A stretch of DNA of 64,000 bases from Flaccisagitta enflata (taxonomy: Eukaryota; Chaetognatha; Sagittoidea; Aphragmophora), in contig OZ231128.1 in NCBI GenBank assembly GCA_965153355.1, forward strand, positions 18,104,001 to 18,168,000, read 5' to 3'. The notes under the pieces are model-generated. The model saw only the letters and a list, made by a program, of their open reading frames with translations, ran no database searches and was not told the origin of the DNA. Within the stretch, counting starts at the first letter, position 1. Each line of letters starts with the position of its first letter. The position numbers were made by a program, and so were the translations under genes. Positions 49,001 through 55,851 of the stretch are shown one piece after another.

Positions 49001-51942
49001 GCGACATCGATCACTGACCAGAGATGAAGAGAGTTGAAGAGAAATCATCAATACCTTACTTTTAATGGTATATGTATAGTATTATAAGCGCGACGATGCA
49101 TCGCGATGATAATCGTTAACTAGAACATTCTCTCTGCCCTTACGTCGCTATCTCATTGTCGCTTTCTCTCAATCTTCCCTTTGTCAAAGTGGATTGGTTT
49201 TGAAATAAATATTATGATAGGTGGAACAACATCCCTCACTATACCCAAACTAAAATAACTGGAAGAGGGCCTTGTGAGCCCTCACTGACTAGTTACTACG
49301 CGCATCACTCCTAGTTTTCCATGAAACTTAATTTGGATAACATTCCCTCTCACTCTAACCCAAAAGAATTATGTTAAGTTAGAGCGTCCTCGTATCTCTA
49401 CAAGAGGGTATGTGTTGATATCGGATGACTGATGAGTCGATCGACAGGTAGACAGGTAGGTCCTCTCAGAAGGTTAAGTAATTTTTATTCTTTTCTAACT
49501 TCATTTTTTTTTATCTTTTATTTATTGAAATAATTCATAACTCGAAAGAACGCATGTTTTGGAGATAAATTGGCCTTGTAATCGTAAGGATCTCCATATA
49601 TCTACACATCGGCAATTGCATTTCTCAATGTAATGGTAATTGTCCAAAACAAAATAGAATCCTTAATCTGTTGTAAATGATGATTCACCTGTCGTAATTG
49701 TAGACGTACAGTTTCAGCGGTTTCCCCTCGTGTGACTCGATCAGCGAAAAAAGGTCTTCCGACTAAGGGTAGAAGGTTAACAATGTGAATTAGAGACCGA
49801 ATTGTTTGTTTCAACTCACTATCTGCCTTAATTCGCTCATGATTGTGTTCCACGTGTAGGTTAATAATAATACATTTGCTGGTTAGGATTGGAAAACAAT
49901 TCAAGATTTGTGTTTGTCTTAAAGAGGAGCGTGCATGTTTGAAAATCAATTAAGCCCCCGTGACAAGTCCATGAGGCAAGACAGGAAAGTCCTAAAACAA
50001 TGACGTTGAGCAAACTGAGACATCGCAGCTCAAAAAGGCGTGCAAGCTGGAAAGAAAAGAGAGCGGAGGAATCCCCCAGGAATAAAACTAACGTGCAAAC
50101 ACTACAGAAAGATGACGAAGAAAGCGAGAAATATTATTAACATTATCGATTACATATGATGATTGACACTGAAATTTCCCCCGTTTCATAGATAAGAAAA
50201 CGCGAAATAGTACAGCCCCTTGAAGATTGGTGAGGAATGAAAGTTTTTTTTACATAGCATGTGATATTAGTAAATACGGAAAGTAAGGAGATTCTGCGTG
50301 CGTTTCCCTACTTTGACATTTCATCGTACACAGTTATCATGTAAAATTCATGTCATCCGTATTTCAGTATTTGACTATATAACTCTTCCCATTTGCATCT
50401 TACGTCATCAATAATCTGTAGAACTTGGACGCCGTTTTCAGGCACGGGATCGGTCACGTGGCTGATCACTTTATTCTGACAGGAAAATGCGCGCGTGCGC
50501 ACGTGCAAACAGTGATTACGCTCTTAAAGCACCAAAATAGAAAACAACCGAACACACCAAGACTTTACATTAAGAGGGCATTTTTATATAACAATGGGAT
50601 GTGAATTTGACAAACCTCGTGCAAAATGGAGTCGGCGCCAATGATGTAATCCGTGTTGGAAATGAGACCGGCTTGACTGGCAGGACTGTTCTGCTGCACA
50701 TCCTGTAGATCAGAAAACACTAACTTGTACATACGTGTACACAATAGACAAGGCTGTCACTTGTTGACACATTAACATTACAGACAGGCTAACGAATACA
50801 CCGCAAAACACAAAACTTTCACCAAACCTATACAGTGTATACTCACACAATGCACGCACTAACACATGTTACACATTTTACAAGGCACACACATGATACA
50901 CATTTTACAACGCATACCCAATACACACATGATGCAATGCACACACTCTGCGGCACAGTTGGGTTGTTTGCCCTTTCTATAATAACGATGCTAAATATGA
51001 TTATCCAAAATCATTACCAAAACATGCCAGACATTTTCGTTGGCGCCCTCAAAGGAGCAGAATCTGATGGAGATGCCAAGGAGGCCTTGTCCACCCCACG
51101 TAGTCGACGGGGTTATCCCAATCTCCCTGACGTTCTGATTCTTCGAAGAGTAAATCGTCATTCGAACCGGCTTGTCGATATTCGCTGGAAATATTTCGTA
51201 AAGTTTACACAGTTAAATCCCGCTTTAATGAATTTCAAGGGTCTGATAAATCTAATTTGTTTTAAGCGGAATTCCATTATAGCCAATATGGAAAATTCAA
51301 ACAAGCAAGTTCCACGGACTGAGAATTTGCATCCATTATAGGCGGTATACCACTAAAACCGGATCCGTTAGAGCGGTGTTCAGCTGCATGTAAATGTGGG
51401 CATTTTGTTACGTGGGTCAATAGTCCATCACAAGTCCCGACGAGTCTCTTACCTTTAAGTAAGTCTCTGAAGGTGTCGTTGTCCGTATCGAGTCTGGTAT
51501 TGCCGATGGCGACGATAAAGTCGAAAAAAGGTTCTAGACCGGCTCGAGATCCCGGAGAACCATCTTGAACCTAGTTGGGAAAATTACAGATGCGGATTAT
51601 AACAATAGTTTCTCTGCAACGCAGGGCTCGCTTATTGATATTGATGCCAGTCATTGCATTTTGTGGTGACACCTTCATAAATTCAACAAAATATCACGTA
51701 GGAAAGTTTATCAGGAAATCCACGCTTACAAAATATTCGCCAAGTCCATGATGGATCACGTTCATTCGTGGAGATAACCACCCCTGATAAGTCCGAAGCA
51801 GCCACACCAGGTCTGTAAAGTACAAGCTTGCAATCGTTTCTACAAGGACACACATAATTTTAGACACACAACGCCATACCCTAAGCACATGATATCCTTC
51901 CGTTCCACCACCGGGTATCGGGAGACTCGCGTTGCCACCCAT
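24328..51942 (-). CDS. GORASP2: Golgi reassembly-stacking protein (GRASP55/65)
   Basis: Membrane-tethering protein of the cis/medial Golgi that links cisternae and helps unconventional secretion. Twelve minus-strand exons: 51880-51942, 51453-51570, 51018-51184, 50616-50702, 50404-50475, 32869-33082, 27335-27407, 26820-26905, 26629-26698, 25123-25239, 24818-24943, 24328-24704; about 523 residues. The start [20 protein letters not shown] has Gly2 for myristoylation. PDZ1 holds [14 protein letters not shown] and [21 protein letters not shown]2 holds [20 protein letters not shown] and [19 protein letters not shown]. The C-terminal half is Pro/Ala/Gly-rich, as in the family. All junctions except 5 to 6 keep frame with GT-AG sites. 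The start is supported by family agreement from the first residue. Intron 5 is over 17 kb and full of satellites. Confidence 0.93.
25270..26560. repeat. 16-bp minisatellite ACTGGCAAATGGACAA
   Basis: About 80 units with scattered substitutions (GGAAATC, GGCAGATG variants) fill GRASP intron 9. The unit length is not a multiple of three and lacks stops in several frames, so ORFs of up to 239 codons appear with a 16-residue period. Confidence 0.97.
26976..27298. repeat. (GAAA)n purine microsatellite
   Basis: Long GAAA/GAGAAA tract in the GRASP intron between the exons at 26820-26905 and 27335-27407. Confidence 0.96.
27455..28256. repeat. 13-bp satellite, GTTGTCAAACGGC then GACATTGTCAAAC
   Basis: About 60 units. 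The first zone (27455-27600) has GGCGTTGTCAAAC units, a mixed zone has ATAC/GGAGT variants, and the last zone (27810-28256) is nearly pure GACATTGTCAAAC. The 13-bp length gives a 13-residue period in all three frames. Confidence 0.97.
28257..30155 (+). mobile_element. Tandem ~155-165 bp repeats ending in a family C hairpin
   Basis: About seven units share GTTGAAAAATG.CGAAGTT, TTTTAGGCTGGTAGGCTGGT, GGTTAGCATGCTAAAAT and GAGACTACATACCAAGTTTC. The array ends in an ACGACGACAACGACGAC tract and a terminal hairpin (30128-30161: GTCCGCG, GGAAT .. ATTCC, CGCGGAC) followed by AAAAAG. The layout of core repeats plus end hairpin recalls non-autonomous Helentron-type ('pearl'-like) elements; that is an inference from form only. 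Confidence 0.65.
28958..29576. mobile_element. 619-bp MITE inserted in the 160-bp tandem array
   Basis: Termini CTATCTAGAACA and TGTTCTAGATAG, each followed inward by a TATATCGGC-type word. TA is duplicated on both sides (28956-28957 and 29577-29578) exactly inside a GAAGTTATGCAC word of the array, so the unoccupied unit is visible in neighbouring repeats. Confidence 0.88.
30162..31980. repeat. Intronic AT-rich sequence with (CGT)n
   Basis: No exon was found. It holds a (CGT)n tract at about 31283-31350, a weaker one at 31120-31160, a triplet of AAACTGGTCAA at 31485-31515, and a poly-G run at 31988-32004. Confidence 0.6.
32120..32380 (+). mobile_element. Family B head followed by a 17-bp array and a family A-like end
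   Basis: CATCGGCCCTTTGGGGCCGC hairpin at about 32130-32152, then GGACGGACAGCAATAT units, ending CGGACGCGATGTCCCATC and TAAAAAGG. It is a chimera of parts seen in the other families. Confidence 0.5.
32381..32860. other. GRASP intron sequence, nothing recognised
   Basis: Non-repetitive intron between exon 6 and exon 7 of the GRASP gene. No feature is supported. Confidence 0.4.
33143..33996 (-). mobile_element. Penelope-like element fragment with GIY-YIG domain
   Basis: A minus-strand ORF near 33800-33996 encodes an [10 protein letters not shown] core, then [19 protein letters not shown]. This is the CxxC plus Y-I-G-E-T motif and following Arg/His of the GIY-YIG endonuclease found at the C-terminus of Penelope-like retroelements. 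Only this end is seen; no reverse transcriptase was recognised. The interval is missing from the second copy of this locus at 49.0-49.1 kb, so it is likely a later insertion. Confidence 0.65.
34075..34135 (-). mobile_element. Hairpin family A fragment
   Basis: TTAG, stem AGATGC CTCCTC GCATCT, then CTGTAAGAAGGTGTG. The matching fragment in the duplicated copy is at about 49376-49415 with a decayed stem. Confidence 0.65.
34148..35209. mobile_element. TIR element filled with CCTT arrays
   Basis: Left end CAGGGTGTCACAAAATTTTT, right end inverse TTTGTGACACCCTG. GTACGTA occurs at or near both outer flanks. Inside are at least six higher-order units of about 90-130 bp, each a (CCTT)n run followed by ACAAACAAGAG and AACTTTTTCTGCC. 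A GCTGGGATTT family B-like snippet lies at 34320-34375. There is no transposase. Confidence 0.7.
35270..35470. repeat. AATCATCGAACTTCGATGATT / GACCGCGACCGCGAC pair
   Basis: A unit of about 115 bp (TTTCTGGGTTGGAGC, AAAAATCATCGAACTTCGATG, TTGACCGCGACCGCGAC) occurs twice, with relatives at 36850 and 37125. The ATCATCGAA/TTCGATGAT palindrome recurs as the satellite at 46.5-48.96 kb. Confidence 0.75.
35470..35546. repeat. (CT)n microsatellite
   Basis: About 38 CT units. Confidence 0.97.
35612..35698. repeat. GTCACGTGACGTG 14-bp array
   Basis: Six nearly identical units, each containing the palindrome GTCACGTGAC. A degenerate relative lies at 37815-37915. Confidence 0.93.
35800..36180. repeat. 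GATTGTCCCTGG-type repeat
   Basis: Loosely tandem units of about 28-30 bp built on GGATTGTCCCTGG and CAAGTATCAT words. Confidence 0.75.
36205..36790. repeat. 14-bp satellite AATGGGACAACGAC
   Basis: About 40 units, purest at 36430-36690. The 14-bp period gives long ORFs on both strands with a 14-residue period. Confidence 0.97.
36950..37810. repeat. Higher-order repeat with three long (CT)n tracts and a fourth related one
   Basis: The tracts are at about 37009-37084, 37182-37258, 37349-37427 and 37703-37767. Three are framed by AAAAGCATTTTCACAAGTGTT and GTTAGTG on the left and CCAGACCATGACAACCT on the right, so the unit was duplicated as a block. Confidence 0.88.
37920..38290. repeat. 24-bp satellite TTGTCCCAACTCTTGTCAATGG
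   Basis: About 13 units, near-identical from 38050. The same unit returns at 39620-39815, 40900-41080, 41680-41860, 44310-44425 and, as a variant, at 45740-46265. Confidence 0.95.
38340..38560. repeat. GGAAAAG purine tract
   Basis: Almost pure purine, low complexity. Confidence 0.93.
38690..38960. repeat. AATGTTAAAA low-complexity repeat
   Basis: Degenerate units of 10-13 bp containing ATGTTAAA. Confidence 0.85.
38965..39027 (+). mobile_element. Hairpin family A fragment
   Basis: ACGGACCGACCGACAGACC, AAGGTGTAG, then the 18-bp perfect palindrome AGTCGCGTGCACGCGACT followed by AAAAAA. Confidence 0.8.
39090..39275. repeat. (CCTT)n tract
   Basis: Pyrimidine low-complexity tract. Confidence 0.9.
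39355..39443 (+). mobile_element. Hairpin family A fragment
   Basis: GGATGGACAGACAGATGGACG tract, ATGTAG, then stem AGTCGCGTGCATGCGACT followed by AAAAAT. Confidence 0.78.
39620..40070. repeat. 24-bp satellite and two (CT)n tracts
   Basis: Eight 24-bp units (39630-39813) run directly into (CT)n at 39814-39889. A second (CT)n lies at 39986-40069. Confidence 0.95.
40494..40629 (+). mobile_element. Hairpin family A element, 5'-truncated
   Basis: ATCTGGGCAGGAGCCGTATG core, GGGGACCGACCAACAAAC tract, GCGGGGTGTAG, and a weak stem AATTGCG .. ATGCAACT followed by AAAAAAG. Confidence 0.78.
41221..41604 (+). pseudogene. Decayed Tc1/mariner-type transposase, C-terminal part
   Basis: One reading frame gives [10 protein letters not shown] (second catalytic Asp, codon at 41293) and [11 protein letters not shown] (the family's PDLNPIE motif, catalytic Glu, codon at 41407), with 37 residues between them. 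It is interrupted by an in-frame TAG right after the second motif and a TGA further on, so it is not functional. The first catalytic Asp and the N-terminal DNA-binding part were not found. It could be the remains of the source for the TA-flanked elements in this window, but nothing ties it to a particular one. Confidence 0.7.
41680..41865. repeat. 24-bp satellite, degenerate
   Basis: ACATTGTCCCAACTCTTGTC units, several shortened. Confidence 0.85.
42170..42650. repeat. ACTTGTCCTCAATC-type degenerate repeat
   Basis: Irregular pyrimidine-rich units with TCAATC, TTGTCC and GACTTGTC words. No coding sequence. Confidence 0.65.
43640..45450. repeat. Tandem duplication of a ~0.8-1 kb block
   Basis: 43690-44470 and 44725-45450 align through shared words such as CAGGTTGAAGGACAACAAAA, TCTTGATTATCCAAACAGGG, ATGCCACACCAT, and the ATTCAACGT.AAGTATTTAAC block. 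A family A element (44510-44690) lies between the copies. Confidence 0.8.
44510..44690 (+). mobile_element. Hairpin family A element, diverged
   Basis: AAGGCTACCCTAGTCACATG, GCGGGTGGGGAGG, a GACGGACCGACAGAGGG tract, and a decayed stem AGTTGTG .. ATGAAACT followed by AAAAAAT. Confidence 0.72.
45740..46265. repeat. 24-bp satellite variant CCAATTACATTGTCCCAACCCT
   Basis: About 21 units; a variant of the 24-bp satellite at 37.9 kb. The period is a multiple of three and yields an 8-residue repeat ORF, which I regard as non-coding. Confidence 0.95.
46540..48960. repeat. Palindromic satellite AATCATCGAACGTTCGATGATT
   Basis: The densest part (48040-48960) has 25-30 bp units whose core is a 22-bp perfect palindrome. 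Looser copies (AAATCATCGAAGTTTCTTCCTT) fill 46540-47480. Each unit can form a hairpin. Two diverged blocks (46300-47200 and 47560-47780) carry a CTGCCTGCTATACCTC .. GCAGCCCAGCAGCACTT frame, which is itself repeated three times. Confidence 0.93.
48959..49460 (-). pseudogene. Second, truncated copy of GRASP exon 6 and its upstream intron
   Basis: 48959-49013 matches the first 55 bases of GRASP exon 6 (33028-33082) with one difference, a synonymous GAG/GAA. An intact acceptor (TCTGGTCAG) precedes it. At 48959 the exon copy stops and the palindromic satellite begins, so there is no donor, and reading through the satellite meets a stop after a few codons. Homology also covers the adjacent intron (49014-49075 with 33083-33142; about 49080-49460 with 33965-34140), with more changes and gaps than the exonic part. 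It is either a tandem duplication or two alleles assembled in series. Confidence 0.8.
49602..49949 (-). other. Unidentified ORF in GRASP intron 5, possible retroelement integrase remnant
   Basis: 115 open codons with a normal amino-acid mix. The part [20 protein letters not shown] and the following residues loosely resemble the His-His half of the H2C2 zinc finger before BEL/Pao or Gypsy integrases. The Cys half and catalytic core are not seen. The identification is weak. Confidence 0.25.
50404..50475 (-). CDS. GRASP exon 5, diverged and out of phase with exon 6
   Basis: The exon is bounded by a good acceptor (TTTTCCTGTCAG) and donor (GTAAGA), and only one frame is open: 24 codons including [15 protein letters not shown]. 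By position it should encode the PDZ2 stretch that usually reads like [16 protein letters not shown]; length agrees but identity is low. It ends in phase 0, whereas exon 6 (T|GAT CGA TGT) needs two leftover bases, so the splice as read breaks the frame. A base error, an unusual donor, or a missing exon are all possible. Confidence 0.5.
51210..51386. mobile_element. MITE (~180 bp, copy 3 of 3) beside a GRASP acceptor
   Basis: CAGTTAAATCCCGCTTTAAT at the left and the inverse, GCGGTGTTCAGCTG, at the right. It ends 26 bp from the exon 3 acceptor of the GRASP gene, so it probably supplies the branch-point region. Confidence 0.82.
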
Positions 51943-52340
51943 CTTCTCACTTCTTTATATCGGTACTAATTCATCGAGTGGTTTCAATCGATTCAACAGG
52001 GTTCTTTTTTTTTGTCTTGACTATATTAGTAGAATATCCCCAGTATTGTAATGTCTAGGAATGTATTTCGACAACGTCGCCTTCCTCTCTCCGTCGTCCG
52101 CACTTGGCAGTATCTGATTTGATGCGTGGAAGTAGGCGTGGAGTTGCAAAAAGGAATAAAAAGCGGTTTTCATTGAACAGAAGGATTCCTTGTCAAATCT
52201 CTCTGGTGTTGGAGGCCATCTGTCCATGCCGAGACAACATTCCAAGGCCGTTTTGTTTCTCCTATTCGATGAGGTTGATGCTCAAATTCTATCAACTTGT
52301 TACAATGAAATGATTGAGAACATCTGAGAGTGATCTAGCT
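51943..52340. other. Upstream region of the GRASP gene
   Basis: 5' leader and promoter are expected here on the minus strand. No specific element can be assigned. Confidence 0.35.
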
Positions 52341-52344
52341 ACAC

Positions 52345-52446
52345 AAAGTAGGCCAATATTTGCCAATATTTGATGGTCAAAAGTTTGCGTGACCGACCAA
52401 CGGACAGACAATCGCTTTTAGGCCTGCATTGGCGCACTTAAAAACT
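52345..52446 (+). mobile_element. Hairpin family A element, decayed
   Basis: AAAGTAGGCCAATATTTGCC, a GACCGACCAACGGACAGAC tract, and a decayed stem (AGGCCTGC .. GCGCACTT) followed by AAAAAC. Confidence 0.65.
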
Positions 52447-53630
52447 AACACCTTTTTTTAGCAAATTTATACAAGACAACTCCGACTAGGCTAAGTAAGT
52501 AAACGTTATTTGGGGTTCAAATTAATCCTCAATGATCCTTTTAACACTTAAATGGTCAAAAATCACTACATAGCTGGCTGACAACTTTCAGTACGTCATT
52601 GCATGCTCACACGAAAGTGACGAAACTGATAGCCTACTTTTCCCGTACTCACGTGGTAATTCAGTTCTGCATCATTCAAATTCAATATCTTTTTTGTTTC
52701 GGGTAGGCTTTTTGTTTACTGTAAAGAAAACATGTTCAGAACGTAAGCAATTTACTGAAAGTCAGTAAGAGGAGAAAAATAAAAAAATCATAACGCGGGT
52801 AGAAAAAAATTACTTCCTCGTTGACCAATCTATAGAGAGTAGATTCGAAATAATTTCCCCAGTCCCTGATTAAGCAAGGATGGCGGAGGGTAGGAGGGAG
52901 ATAGTAGTTGGGGAGAGGGTTTGGGAGAGAAAGGCATAAAATCCGAAACAGCAACTATCTTCACAAATAAAATCTTTCCACCTCAAAACAAGCATCAACT
53001 TTGAAAATGTGCTGCTCCTGAACTAACAAAGCTACTGACCGCAGATTGGTCTCATATCAATGTGTTTAAACAAATCTTTCAAATGGGACCAAGCCGGTTG
53101 TTATAGCTTTATTTGTTTAGGAACTCTTCCAAAGTTGATGGCAGTTTTCAGGTGGAAAGATTTTTTTTGTGAAGATAGTATTACACTGACAATATCACCA
53201 TGTTTTGATAATATAGAAAATCATAATCGTATGCATAAACAAACAATAGCAGTATTAACGGTCCCCAAAAAGATTTGAGTTAAATAAGTTTCAATTCCAG
53301 ATAACAAGGATGGAAGAGAAGGAAAAACAAAACACGTGTGCGCTCTTAAAACGAGAGTCCAAATTAAGTACAACTAAGTGTCGGAAAGATGTTTCGTTGT
53401 TGGTATCGACCTTCAGCATTCAAAGAATTTGGTCCAATACAGTATCACTTATTTTGAAGAGACAACGGGAAACAATACAAAATTACCCAAACAGAATTAA
53501 ATAGAGACGATCTGAAACCTCGTTTCCGAGACCTCGCTCAACGCAATTCCAAAGGAAAATCTATTGTTGTTCACTCCACAATTCATTTTTTCCCGTTAGC
53601 ACTCAACTAATGTATTGAACAATAACCAAA
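52447..53630. other. Intergenic stretch
   Basis: AT-rich sequence between GRASP and FAM110. It contains an imperfect inverted pair (about 52960-53010 against 53130-53180: CTTTCCACCTCAAAACA and inverse-like AGGTGGAAAGA) that may mark a small fold-back element. No gene. Confidence 0.4.
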
Positions 53631-53705
53631 AAGCTTCAAAATTACAGTCCCCGACTGGGGACTGTAATTTTTGAAGCTTTCTCGTTGCGTAAACGCAACT
53701 CGATA
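53630..53705. repeat. Two adjacent hairpins
   Basis: AGCTTCAAAATTACAGTCCCC and its near-complete inverse, separated by GACT, form a stem of about 21 bp. Directly after it, GTTGCGT AA ACGCAAC forms a second hairpin resembling the family A terminus. Confidence 0.75.
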
Positions 53706-53814
53706 AGATACACGACAAGACAGCAATTTCAAGAAGAAAAAAAAGAAAAAATATTCAATATTGTTTTGATGATGACAAAACTTGATAATGATAACAATAG
53801 TCTAAAAATCTAAA

Positions 53815-54025
53815 AAAAAATATTTAAAAAATTTTTTAAAAAAATTTTCAAAAAAAAAAAAATTCAAAAAAAATTCAAAAAAATTTTTCAAAAAAAATTT
53901 TTTAAATGAATTTTTCAAAAAAATTTTTCAAAAAAATTTTTCAAAAAAAATTTTCAAAAAAATTTTCAAAAAAATTTTCAAAAAAATTTTCAACAAAATT
54001 TTCAAAAAAAATTTTCAAAAAAATT
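53815..54025. repeat. CAAAAAAATTTTT array
   Basis: Tandem A-run/T-run units of 12-14 bp, each self-complementary. Confidence 0.93.
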
Positions 54026-54029
54026 TAGT

Positions 54030-54440
54030 AGTCAAAGATGATGACAGTAGTTGAGGATGATGACAGTAGTTGAAGATGATGACAGTAGTTGAAGATGATG
54101 ACAGTAGTTGAAGATGATAACAGTAGTTAAAGATGATGACAGTAGTTGAAGATGATGACAGTAGTTGAAGATGATGACAGTAGTTGAAGATGATGACAGT
54201 AGTTGAAGATGATGACAGTAGTTGAAGATGATGACAGTAGTTGAGGATGATGACAGTAGTTGAAGATGATGACAGTAGCTGAAGATGATGACATTAGTTG
54301 AAGATGATGACATTAGTTGAAGATGATGACATTAGTTGAAGATGATGACAGTAGTTGAAGATGATGACAGTAGTTGAAGATGATGACAGTAGTTGAAGAT
54401 GATGACAGTAGTTGAAGATGATGACAGTGGTTGAAGATGA
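54030..54440. repeat. 19-bp minisatellite GATGATGACAGTAGTTGAA
   Basis: About 21 units with few changes. The 19-bp period gives a false ORF with a 19-residue period. Confidence 0.96.
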
Positions 54441-54479
54441 ATCTTGAAATCCATAATGGCAAACCTAAAGAAAAATCAG

Positions 54480-55280
54480 AATGTAATACATGAGCAAGTA
54501 AAAGAATTCATCAACTCCAATCCTCTATATAAATCGCCTAAGTCCTAGTAACATATTACTACATTAATAAGCTAATATCTTATAAATCAGACTTCAGATT
54601 TAATTCAAATTTTGCAGGGGCAGTTCAATTAATATCCTTTACTTGTATACCAAATTAAAAAAGAATTCACATAACTTTGCTACCCTTTGCCTATGTAAAC
54701 TGCCTAAGTCATAGTAACATAATACTACATAAATAAGCTAATATCTCATAAACCAGACCTCAGATTTAATTCGAATTTTGCAGGGTTATTTATTTACTAC
54801 CCTCTACTTGTGTACCAAATAAGGAAAAAAATTCACATACCTTTACCACCCTTATATATAGTGCCTAAGTCCTAGCAACATACTACTACATAAATAAGCT
54901 AATATCTCATAAACCAGACCTCAGATTTAATTCGAATTTTGCAGGGGATGTTTATTTACTACCCTCTACTTGTATACCAAATTAAAAAAAAAATCATTAA
55001 CCTTTACTACCCTCTACCTATGTAAACCACCTAAGTCCCAGCTAAATATTACTACAAAAATAATAGGCAAAGGGTAGTAAAAGTTAATGAATTTTTCTGA
55101 AAATTGGTACACAAGCTCCCATTGACATAAAAATACCACTGGTAAAGTTTCATGAACTTCTGAGGTCTGGTTCAAAAGATATGAGAAGGTTTTAAACGAA
55201 CGACGACGACAACAGACTACACGATCAGGTCCATCACATAGTCACCGACGAAAACTGTTCGTCGGGGACAATAAAAATAA
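54480..55280 (+). mobile_element. Hairpin family C element
   Basis: About four units of roughly 115-165 bp (GCCTAAGTCCTAG, ATAAGCTAATATCTCATAAA, TTTAATTCGAATTTTGCAGG), then ACGACGACGACAACAG and a terminal hairpin at 55230-55265 with arms GTCACCGACG and CGTCGGGGAC followed by AATAAAAA. It is homologous to 1-474. Confidence 0.75.
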
Positions 55281-55850
55281 CTCTTAAGACCCACTTGATT
55301 GAAATGGCAATGGACGGTCAATACAGGCCAGTTGCAGTTCCTAATAGTGTAAAAATACTTTTTTTTCTTTTGGATTTTGAAAAAAAGAACTACCTTCGTA
55401 TATTAAAATAGATATGAAAATAGATTAGTCGGTTTGAGCGCTACATTCTTCAACTGTTAAATAGTAGTATCATGCACGTAATTGTATGATGTATCCCCCA
55501 TAGAAAAACCTCAGTTTTGTCAAAGTAATAGGTTTCAAACAGTCGTAGCAGGAGAAATGATAGATCAGACACGCAGCATTAATCAAGCCAAGCCAACAGA
55601 GCCGAGAAGGGGGCAAAGTAATGCCCCCTCCCCCTTTTACGATCAACTTTTAGTCATTCAAACGGATTTTCCAATTCTACGAATCAAATCTGGTTTTCAT
55701 TTTGTGTTAGGTGGGAGAACGTGATTTGGAAAGAGAGATATACAAATATGTTAAAATGTATACATATAGGATGTCAAAAAAGTTGTACGGCGCAGACTAC
55801 AAGATGAAAAACGGTACGTTTCATGTATTACTATGTGAGAAGGAAAGAGG
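55281..55850. other. Unassigned intergenic stretch
   Basis: An ORF at 55482-55724 is present but has no features that I recognise. Confidence 0.35.
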
Positions 55851-55851
55851 G

